From: Planctomycetota bacterium
Lineage (GTDB): Bacteria > Planctomycetota > PUPC01
Assembly (NCBI GenBank): GCA_003559755.1
Contig: PWKM01000287.1
Span: 1-12,336, forward strand
Reading direction: 5' to 3'
Length of the DNA stretch: 12,336 bases
Each line of letters begins with the position of its first letter. Positions within the stretch are counted from its first letter, which is position 1. Below the pieces are notes generated by a model that was given only the letters and a program-made list of their open reading frames with translations, had not been told where the DNA came from and made no database searches. This document shows, one piece after another, positions 7,078 through 12,336 of this stretch. A program made the position numbers and the translations under genes.

Positions 7078-7135
7078 CACCCCCCCGCCCGGCGGGCCTC
7101 TCCCACTCGGTATTTCTCGGCGACAGCCCCCACAA

Positions 7136-7164
7136 TTGACGACTGCCGGGGTCCCGCCTATAAT
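7136..7164 (+). promoter_or_regulatory. Near-consensus sigma-70 promoter for the QueD-family gene
   Basis: TTGACG (7136-7141, one mismatch to consensus) and a perfect TATAAT (7159-7164) with the ideal spacing of 17 bases. Transcription should start near 7171, leaving a 24-base leader with the ribosome binding site. It is the best -10/spacing combination in the window and marks the start of a new transcription unit that could run through the downstream genes. Confidence 0.85.
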
Positions 7165-7180
7165 CGCCCGGTCGGTCGAT

Positions 7181-7188
7181 GAAAGGGA
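7181..7188 (+). promoter_or_regulatory. Ribosome binding site supporting a GTG start
   Basis: GAAAGGGA ends 6 bases before GTG at 7195-7197. The nearby ATG at 7179-7181 is in another frame. The translated N-terminus Met-Phe-Glu-Leu-Thr begins exactly where QueD proteins begin, so GTG is well supported. Confidence 0.65.
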
Positions 7189-7194
7189 ACAGAC

Positions 7195-7560
7195 GTGTTC
7201 GAATTGACGGTGAAGACAGATTTTTCGGCGGCCCATCGGCTTCGCGATTACGAGGGGTCCTGCGAGCGGCTGCACGGCCATAATTACAAGGTCGATGTGG
7301 TGGTGGCAGGCGAGGAGCTGAGCGGGACCGATCTGCTGATCGATTTCCGAGAGTTGAAGGCGATGCTGGCCGATATCCTCGACCAGTTCGATCATCAGTA
7401 CCTGAACGATATCGCCCCCTTCGACTCCCTGAACCCAACCGCCGAGAACATCGCGAAGGTGATCGCCGAACAACTCGCCGACCGGCTGCCCGAGGGGGTC
7501 GTCGTCCGCCGCGTCACTACGTGGGAGTCCGATAACTGTGGGGCAACCTACGTGCCTTAA
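7195..7560 (+). CDS. queD: QueD / 6-pyruvoyl-tetrahydropterin synthase family protein
   Basis: 121 residues, typical for QueD (6-carboxy-tetrahydropterin synthase), which converts dihydroneopterin triphosphate to 6-carboxytetrahydropterin in the queuosine and deazaguanine pathway. The zinc ligands are His14 (S-A-A-H-R-L), His27 and His29 in C-E-R-L-H-G-H; Cys23 is the catalytic cysteine. Asp66-His67 in F-D-H-Q-Y-L-N complete the catalytic set, and Glu111 in T-T-W-E-S anchors the pterin. P-T-A-E-N-I-A (81-87) is a family hallmark. All active-site residues look intact. No queC, queE or queF is in the window, so the exact pterin product cannot be fixed from context; a 6-pyruvoyl-tetrahydropterin synthase role in another pterin pathway remains possible. 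The start is GTG, with its own strong promoter. The fusion gene of one-carbon/sugar-phosphate metabolism follows 71 bases downstream. Confidence 0.9.
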   Translation: MFELTVKTDFSAAHRLRDYEGSCERLHGHNYKVDVVVAGEELSGTDLLIDFRELKAMLADILDQFDHQYLNDIAPFDSLNPTAENIAKVIAEQLADRLPEGVVVRRVTTWESDNCGATYVP

Positions 7561-7631
7561 GATAAGCCGCGAACGGAATGGGGCTGAAATGTGGGCTGTT
7601 TTTTTAATGACATGTTTGGGATGAGATTTCG

Positions 7632-8927
7632 ATGAAACCAATTATCCAGGTCGCACTCGATTTCGACGAATTGCCCCGGGCGCTCAAGCTCGCCCGCGAG
7701 GCGGTGGAAGGCGGGATTGACTGGCTCGAGGTGGGCACCCCGCTGCTCAAGAGCGAGGGGATGGAGGCGGTGCGGGCCCTGCGCAGGGAGTTCCCCGATC
7801 ACAAGATCATCTGCGATACGAAGACGATGGACGCGGGCCGGGCCGAGGTCGAGATGGCGGCGAAGTCCGGGGCCGACGCCGCCGTGGTGATGGGGATGAC
7901 CGCCGACGAGACCATCCAGGACGCCGTGCGGGCCGGGCGCAACTACGGGATCGAGATCGTGATCGACCTGATGGGAGTGACCGACCTCGCCGGCCGCTCG
8001 AAGCAGTTGGCCGAGTGGGGCGTCGATCAACTCTGCGTACACACCCCCATCGACGAGCAGATGTCGGGCAAGACCTCGTTCGACCGGGTGAAGGCGGTGG
8101 CCGGCGTGGTCGATATCCCGATCTCAGTCGCCGGCGGAATCCACTCCGAGACGGCGGCTGCAGCCATCGCGGCCGGGGCCAGCGTGGTCATCGTGGGCGG
8201 GGCGCTCACCAAGGCGACCGACGCTGTCGAGGCCGCCCGACGCCTGCGAAAGGCCGTCGATGAGGGCATCGCCATCGAGAGCGATCTGTACAAACGGGCG
8301 ACGACCGACGACGAGATTCGCGACGTCTTCCTCCAGGCATCGACCGCCAACATCTCCGACGGCAACCACCGCGCCCCGTGCCTCGAGGGCATCCGCTCGA
8401 TCGTGCCCGGAGCCGTGCTCGCCGGGCGGGCGACGACCGTGCTCACCTGCCCCGGCGACTGGGCCAAACCGGTCGAGGCGATCGACCGGGCCGAGCCGGG
8501 CTCGGTCATCGTCATCGCGGCGGGCGGCGTACCGCCCGCAGTATGGGGCGAACTCGCCACCAACAGTTGCGTCCAGCGCAACCTCGCCGGGGTCGTCATC
8601 GACGGTGCCGCACGGGACAGTGCCGGCATCCGGGCGCTCGGTTTCCCCGTGTTCTCCCGGCACGTCACCTCGCACGCCGGCGAGCCGAAGGGCCTGGGCG
8701 ACATCGGCGTGCCCATCCGAGTCAGCGGCCAGACGATCGTCCCCGGCGACTGGATCGTGGGCGACGACGACGGCGTGCTGGTCGTCCCCAAGGCCCGGGC
8801 CGCCGAGATCGCCAACCGCGGGCAGGACTGCCTGGAGAAGGAGAACCGGATACGCTCTGAGATCACCGAGGGCCAGACCACCCTGGCCAAAGTCCAGAAC
8901 CTGCTGCGCTGGGAGAAGCAAGGATGA
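7632..8927 (+). CDS. Fusion of hexulose-6-phosphate synthase (HUMPS family) and RraA-like domain
   Basis: 431 residues with two enzyme domains. Residues 1-212 are an orotidine-decarboxylase-superfamily barrel: Asp10, Glu33, the D-T-K-T-M-D metal motif (Asp62, Lys64, Asp67), His137 in C-V-H-T-P-I-D-E-Q, and the phosphate-binding S-V-A-G-G-I (165-170). This fits 3-hexulose-6-phosphate synthase, which condenses formaldehyde with ribulose 5-phosphate, or runs in reverse to supply pentose phosphate. A related decarboxylase or epimerase role cannot be excluded. Residues about 225-390 are RraA-like, with W-G-E-L (305-308) and V-V-I-D-G-A-A-R-D (321-329); Arg328 and Asp329 are the pair used by RraA-fold aldolases and decarboxylases to bind oxo-acid and metal. 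HPS-RraA fusions are known in some archaea and bacteria, but the role of the second domain is unsettled. The ribosome binding site is weak. Its TGA overlaps the next ATG. No phosphohexuloisomerase is nearby. Confidence 0.9.
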   Translation: MKPIIQVALDFDELPRALKLAREAVEGGIDWLEVGTPLLKSEGMEAVRALRREFPDHKIICDTKTMDAGRAEVEMAAKSGADAAVVMGMTADETIQDAVRAGRNYGIEIVIDLMGVTDLAGRSKQLAEWGVDQLCVHTPIDEQMSGKTSFDRVKAVAGVVDIPISVAGGIHSETAAAAIAAGASVVIVGGALTKATDAVEAARRLRKAVDEGIAIESDLYKRATTDDEIRDVFLQASTANISDGNHRAPCLEGIRSIVPGAVLAGRATTVLTCPGDWAKPVEAIDRAEPGSVIVIAAGGVPPAVWGELATNSCVQRNLAGVVIDGAARDSAGIRALGFPVFSRHVTSHAGEPKGLGDIGVPIRVSGQTIVPGDWIVGDDDGVLVVPKARAAEIANRGQDCLEKENRIRSEITEGQTTLAKVQNLLRWEKQG

Positions 8928-11857
8928 ATCGGCCGAGGAGCGCGTTCGCCGACCGAAACCGTCGGGCCGGCGTTGAACGCGGCAAGGCCGGCGCCCCCCC
9001 GATATGCCTGTGGGTCGCGCTCGCCGCCTTCCTGCTCGCGGCCTCGGCCGGACTCTCCGCCGCCGTCGAGTGCGAGTTGTCGCCCGACGGCTCCATAACC
9101 ACCTGGCTGATAACACCCGCCTTCCGCCTTGACCCCGCAGGGGGCTTCGAGGCGGACCTCCTGCCCGACGACCGCGGCGAACGCAGCGGGGTGCGGCGGT
9201 CGGAAGACGAGGGGGCGGTGGCCTGGCGGGGCATCTCGACGGGAAGCCGGTTCGTCGACCTGACCGACCGGTGCCTTGAGCGGGGCGAGTCGGTGTTCTA
9301 CGCCGCCTGCGAGCTGAGCGCCGTCGAGCCGGGCAACTACGTCCTCGAGGCGGAATACTGGGGCCGCCTGGCACTCTGGCTCGACGGACAGCCGCTGGAG
9401 GCCGAGCCGGCGGCCGACGGGGACGGCCCGCTGACCCGGCTCCGAACGGTGGTGAACCTGCCGGACCGGCGTCCGCGAAATCTCCTGGTCAAGCTCGGCT
9501 CGCGGGACGGGAACGCCCTTTTCCGGATCGCTCTGCTCGAGGATGCTGACGCCCGGGGCAGGCCGGCCCGGCCGGCACCCGTCCGGGCCCGGCTTCGCGT
9601 TCAGGACGAGCGGACCGCCGAGCTCGTCGTCGGCTCGTTGACCAGCTCCTCGGAAACGGGCAACGTGGCTCAGCGGCGCGGCCGCCTGGTGACTCGCGTA
9701 GCGGTGCCGGCGGGCTATCCCGACGTGCGTGGCGAGGTCGATATCCGGGCGGCGATGCTCGACATAGACGGCGAGCCGGTCGAGGAGTTCGAGCCGGTGA
9801 GCGCCCGGCTCGCGGTGCTGGCCGACGATCCGGCGGCCTTCTCGTGGACCGTCCCAGACCGGGCGGAACAGCCGCACTATACCTTCGAGGCGACCGTCCG
9901 GTTCGAAGGGCGGGTGGTCGGCACGCTCCGACGCGTGTTCCACGTCGCCGATGAACTCGACAATCGGATGGCCCGACTCGAACGGTACACCGACCGGATG
10001 GCCGAGCGGCTCGGGCCGCGCAAATACACCGAGCCGGACTTCGCCCTGGCCCGACTCCGGCACGAGAAGGCCGTCATTTATGACGGCGGCGATGCCTGGG
10101 GCTGGCCCCGCCCGGCCGAGGCGGCACGGGAGCTCGAGGGCTGGGGCCGGGCCCTGGGCCGGCTCGAACGGGACCTGCCCCGCCCGGTGGAGCAAGGGTT
10201 CAGCGAGTGGGCGTATCTCTCGAAAATCGACGACTCGCCCCAGCCCTACTTTATGTACGTGCCCCGGGCCCACGACGGCGAGACGCCGCTCCCGCTCATC
10301 GTCTTTCTGCACGGATACAGCCCCGACCTGAACAAGGTGAACTGGGAGATGATGCTCCCCCGCGAGCTGTACGACCACTGCGACGAGCACGGGTACTACA
10401 TGGCCGCCCCGTTCGCCCGGAGCAACACCGATTTCCAGGGGGTGGGCGAGGAGGACGTGCTGCGCGTCGTCGAGCAGGTCAAAGACCGATTCCCGATCCA
10501 GGCCGACCGGGTGTTCCTACTGGGCTACTCGATGGGCGGGATGGGCGCGTTCACCATCGGCGCACACTACCCGGACCGGTGGGCGGGCATCGTCTCGGTG
10601 GCGGGCCGGGCCGACTACTACCTGTGGCACGGGCTCGATCGCGCCCGGATGGAGCCGTACAAGCGCCTCCTGATCGACCAGGAGTTCGGGGCGGAGATGA
10701 TGGGCAATTTTATCAACCTGCCCGTCCTGCTCTACCACGGCGAGCGCGACTCGCTGATCAAGACCGAGCAGTCGAGGCGGTTCCACCGGCGGCTCGACGC
10801 CCTGGGCGGCGACTCCACACTCCGGCTGTTCCCCGGCGCCGATCACTGGATCATGGACCGGGTGCTCGAGGACGACGGCGCGATGCGATGGATGAACCGG
10901 CAGCGGCTGGACCGCTGGCCGCGACGGGTCGACTTCAAGACATATACGATCAAGTACAACACATCCTATTGGGTGACCATCCTCGACATCGGGCGGTGGG
11001 GGGAGCCGGCACGGGTGCGGGCCAAGCTCAACGAGGAGGGCACGGAGCTCGAGGTGACGACCGAGAACGTGGCCGCACTCCGCCTCGACCTCGGCGAGGA
11101 ACTGGTCGGGGCCGAACCCGACCTGACTCTACGGCTCGACGGCGTTGAGCATCGAGTCGCCGAGCCGGGGCCGAGGACGTTCGACCTCGACGACCGCGAG
11201 CGGGTCGGCGAGCTGCGCAAGACCCCACGACTGTGCGGCCCCGCGAAACAGGTCTTTCGGCGTCGGTTCATCCAGGTCTTCGGGATCGGGGAAGGCGGCG
11301 AAGAGAACATCGACCAGAACATCGACCGGCTTCGCGACGAGGCCCGCGCGGCTGCAGTCGAGTGGTATCAGTTCGTCCAGGCCGTCCCCCTTCAGCGGCT
11401 CGATACCCGGGTGACGGAACGGGACATCCAGCGGGCGAACCTGGTGCTGCACGGTACGCCCGGCCGAAACAGGGTGCTGGCCCGGATCGCCGACCGACTG
11501 CCCATCGCGGTAACCGACGAGGGGTTCACCTTCCGGGGCGAGACCTACGACATCAAGAACCACGGGCTGGTGATGGTCTATCCCAACCCACTCAACCCGG
11601 ACCGCCTGGTGATGGTCCGGGCCGGCCTGCCCTACGGGGGGGACCTGCCCCGGAACCACAAGTACGACCTCCTGCCCGATTTCGTTATCTTCAAGGAGGG
11701 CACAGACTACGACGGTACCGACCGCGCTGTGGTGGCCGGGTTCTTCGATCGCGACTGGCAGGTGGACGAGCGGCTCATCTGGCGACGGGGCGACCGTGCT
11801 CCCGACCCCCGGGTCAGAAGAGAGCCGGAACGCCTCCCGCCGGTCCCCGCGCCCTGA
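8924..11857 (+). CDS. Large secreted alpha/beta hydrolase (esterase/prolyl-oligopeptidase-like) with N- and C-terminal accessory domains
   Basis: 977 residues. A 26-residue charged N-terminus is followed by a hydrophobic signal or anchor segment at about 27-47, so the protein should be exported. Residues 50-210 resemble a PA14- or galactose-binding-like module, with I-T-T-W-L-I-T-P-A-F, then L-A-L-W-L-D-G-Q-P, then R-N-L-L-V-K-L-G-S. The catalytic domain spans about 440-660: oxyanion-hole region F-L-H-G-Y near 461-465, nucleophile Ser536 in G-Y-S-M-G-G, Asp609 in H-G-E-R-D-S and His641 in G-A-D-H-W. A beta-rich region follows. Residues 830-935 form a separate C-terminal part (N-L-V-L-H-G-T-P-G-R-N ... 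M-V-Y-P-N-P-L-N-P-D-R) that I cannot place. The fold suits polyester, feruloyl or acetyl-xylan type esterases or peptidases; the substrate is not readable. The ATG overlaps the stop of the HPS-RraA gene (ATGA), with GGGAGAAG at 8911-8918 as ribosome binding site. Confidence 0.85.
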   Translation: MNRPRSAFADRNRRAGVERGKAGAPPICLWVALAAFLLAASAGLSAAVECELSPDGSITTWLITPAFRLDPAGGFEADLLPDDRGERSGVRRSEDEGAVAWRGISTGSRFVDLTDRCLERGESVFYAACELSAVEPGNYVLEAEYWGRLALWLDGQPLEAEPAADGDGPLTRLRTVVNLPDRRPRNLLVKLGSRDGNALFRIALLEDADARGRPARPAPVRARLRVQDERTAELVVGSLTSSSETGNVAQRRGRLVTRVAVPAGYPDVRGEVDIRAAMLDIDGEPVEEFEPVSARLAVLADDPAAFSWTVPDRAEQPHYTFEATVRFEGRVVGTLRRVFHVADELDNRMARLERYTDRMAERLGPRKYTEPDFALARLRHEKAVIYDGGDAWGWPRPAEAARELEGWGRALGRLERDLPRPVEQGFSEWAYLSKIDDSPQPYFMYVPRAHDGETPLPLIVFLHGYSPDLNKVNWEMMLPRELYDHCDEHGYYMAAPFARSNTDFQGVGEEDVLRVVEQVKDRFPIQADRVFLLGYSMGGMGAFTIGAHYPDRWAGIVSVAGRADYYLWHGLDRARMEPYKRLLIDQEFGAEMMGNFINLPVLLYHGERDSLIKTEQSRRFHRRLDALGGDSTLRLFPGADHWIMDRVLEDDGAMRWMNRQRLDRWPRRVDFKTYTIKYNTSYWVTILDIGRWGEPARVRAKLNEEGTELEVTTENVAALRLDLGEELVGAEPDLTLRLDGVEHRVAEPGPRTFDLDDRERVGELRKTPRLCGPAKQVFRRRFIQVFGIGEGGEENIDQNIDRLRDEARAAAVEWYQFVQAVPLQRLDTRVTERDIQRANLVLHGTPGRNRVLARIADRLPIAVTDEGFTFRGETYDIKNHGLVMVYPNPLNPDRLVMVRAGLPYGGDLPRNHKYDLLPDFVIFKEGTDYDGTDRAVVAGFFDRDWQVDERLIWRRGDRAPDPRVRREPERLPPVPAP

Positions 11858-11948
11858 CCGATCAACTCTGTCCGAAAGAAATACCCCTTACGCGAAAGCC
11901 CGTTTGCGCTTCGCTGGCGGTTCGCTCGGAAATATCGGGTGGCCGGGG
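11858..11948. other. Intergenic stretch between the hydrolase and the PEP-CTERM terminator
   Basis: Ninety-one bases downstream of the hydrolase stop. I see no gene, no hairpin followed by a T-tract in the plus direction, and no convincing promoter. Confidence 0.5.
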
Positions 11949-11983
11949 AAAAAAAGAAAGGGGCATCTCAAGCGAGATGCCCC
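11949..11983 (-). terminator. Strong intrinsic terminator of the PEP-CTERM gene
   Basis: A perfect 10-bp stem (GGGGCATCTC at 11960-11969 with GAGATGCCCC at 11974-11983) closes on a four-base loop. On the minus strand it is followed by TTTCTTTTTTT (11949-11959). It begins 25 bases after the stop of the PEP-CTERM gene. In the plus direction no T-tract follows, so it should act mainly on the minus strand. Confidence 0.93.
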
Positions 11984-12008
11984 AGAGTGTGCATGTGCAC
12001 GTGGTCAG

Positions 12009-12336
12009 TTATCTGCGGCGCTTGCGGCGGCCGGCCAGTACGAGCAGGCCCATGCCGAGCAGCCCGGTCGGCTCGGGGATGGGCGGCGTCTCCAACGGCC
12101 TGGGGGCGTACGCGAGGCCTTCGCTGGCGTCCCCGCCGTTGATCACGGCCACTTTGCCGTAGGACCAACTGTCGTATGTGGTCTCAAACCAGATGAGGTT
12201 CGAGTAATCACCCGGGGCGAGCTGGGTCCCGATGCCGGCGGACATGAACTGGATGCCGATGCCGTAGTCGCCCATCCGTTCGAGGAACCACGGGGAACCG
12301 TCATCCCAGGACGGTGACGCCGGGCCGTCGGTGGAC
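12009..12336 (-). CDS. PEP-CTERM sorting-domain protein, C-terminal fragment (5' end outside window)
   Basis: The frame is open from the window edge down to TAA at 12009-12011 (108 residues visible); an internal Met at 12273-12275 is not taken as the start because the frame continues upstream. The C-terminus is P-I-P-E-P-T-G-L-L-G-M-G-L-L-V-L-A-G-R-R-K-R-R-R: a Pro-Glu-Pro motif, a hydrophobic helix and a basic tail. This is the PEP-CTERM signal, recognised by an exosortase that moves the protein to the cell surface or extracellular matrix. The part before it (G-D-Y-G-I-G-I-Q-F-M-S-A-G-I-G, W-F-E-T-T-Y-D-S-W-S-Y-G-K-V-A-V-I) is Gly- and aromatic-rich and likely beta-structured; no function can be given. 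No exosortase is in the window. A strong terminator follows. Confidence 0.9.
   Translation of the reverse strand, partial: STDGPASPSWDDGSPWFLERMGDYGIGIQFMSAGIGTQLAPGDYSNLIWFETTYDSWSYGKVAVINGGDASEGLAYAPRPLETPPIPEPTGLLGMGLLVLAGRRKRRR

Noticed and set aside
7084..7096. Short GC hairpin (CCCGC / GCGGG, loop CCG) after the amidotransferase-like gene, as a terminator
   Set aside because: The stem is only 5 bp in a C-rich run and no T-tract follows. It is expected by chance in this composition.
7078..7194. A preQ1 riboswitch ahead of the QueD-family gene
   Set aside because: The promoter leaves only about 24 bases of leader, too short for an aptamer, and no A-rich pseudoknot pattern is seen.
7565..7605. 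AGCC/GGCT pairing before a run of seven T between queD and the fusion gene, as an intrinsic terminator
   Set aside because: The stem is four base pairs with a loop of about 25 bases, too weak to call. The T run may still cause some attenuation, so co-transcription across this gap is not certain.
8027..10390. Minus-strand open frame of 787 codons opposite the fusion and hydrolase genes
   Set aside because: It spans two well-identified genes on the other strand and its product shows no recognisable domain. High GC suppresses stop codons.
11989..12000. Small inverted repeat GTGCA-TG-TGCAC next to the PEP-CTERM stop
   Set aside because: The loop is only two bases and a far stronger terminator lies immediately beyond it. 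No separate role is evident.

Overview
The window is GC-rich bacterial DNA with densely packed genes, many translationally coupled (ATGA overlaps), and the first and last genes run off its edges. The best taxonomic guess is a planctomycete of the Phycisphaerae type, or a relative in the PVC group. This rests on a PEP-CTERM sorting signal on the last protein, a heparinase-like glycan lyase, a very large secreted alpha/beta hydrolase with an N-terminal sugar-binding-like module, and a DUF4175-like membrane protein. The assignment is inferred from gene content; there is no rRNA or other marker.

Layout. (1) Bases 2-1033, plus strand: the C-terminal end of a heparinase II/III-like protein, followed directly by an isochorismatase-family cysteine hydrolase. 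(2) Bases 1026-4157, minus strand: an exported charged coiled-coil protein, endonuclease V (coupled to it by an ATGA overlap) and, behind its own promoter, a cytoplasmic protein that looks like an alpha-toroid plus beta-sandwich polysaccharide lyase or glycosidase. The last gene meets region 1 tail to tail with an 8-base overlap. (3) Bases 4158-4293: a divergent control region with two facing sigma-70-type promoters and five copies of the pentamer CAATC. The minus-strand promoter is placed so that its mRNA would start on the ATG, so it is probably leaderless. (4) Bases 4294-7077, plus strand: two membrane proteins of unknown function, one DUF4175-like and one with a glutamine-amidotransferase-like fold. 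(5) Bases 7136-11857, plus strand: a near-consensus promoter, a QueD/6-pyruvoyl-tetrahydropterin-synthase-family enzyme, a fusion of hexulose-6-phosphate synthase (HPS) with an RraA-like domain, and a 977-residue secreted alpha/beta hydrolase coupled to it by ATGA. (6) Bases 11949-12336, minus strand: a strong intrinsic terminator and the C-terminus of a PEP-CTERM protein.

How it fits together. Regions 1, 2 and 5 share a theme of breaking down complex glycans or esters and metabolising sugar phosphates. The cassette most worth testing is region 5, in which a pterin enzyme, an aldolase-type sugar-phosphate/one-carbon fusion enzyme and a secreted hydrolase appear to be expressed together. No CRISPR array, insertion sequence, tRNA or rRNA was seen. 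No stretch of more than 300 bases lacks a gene.
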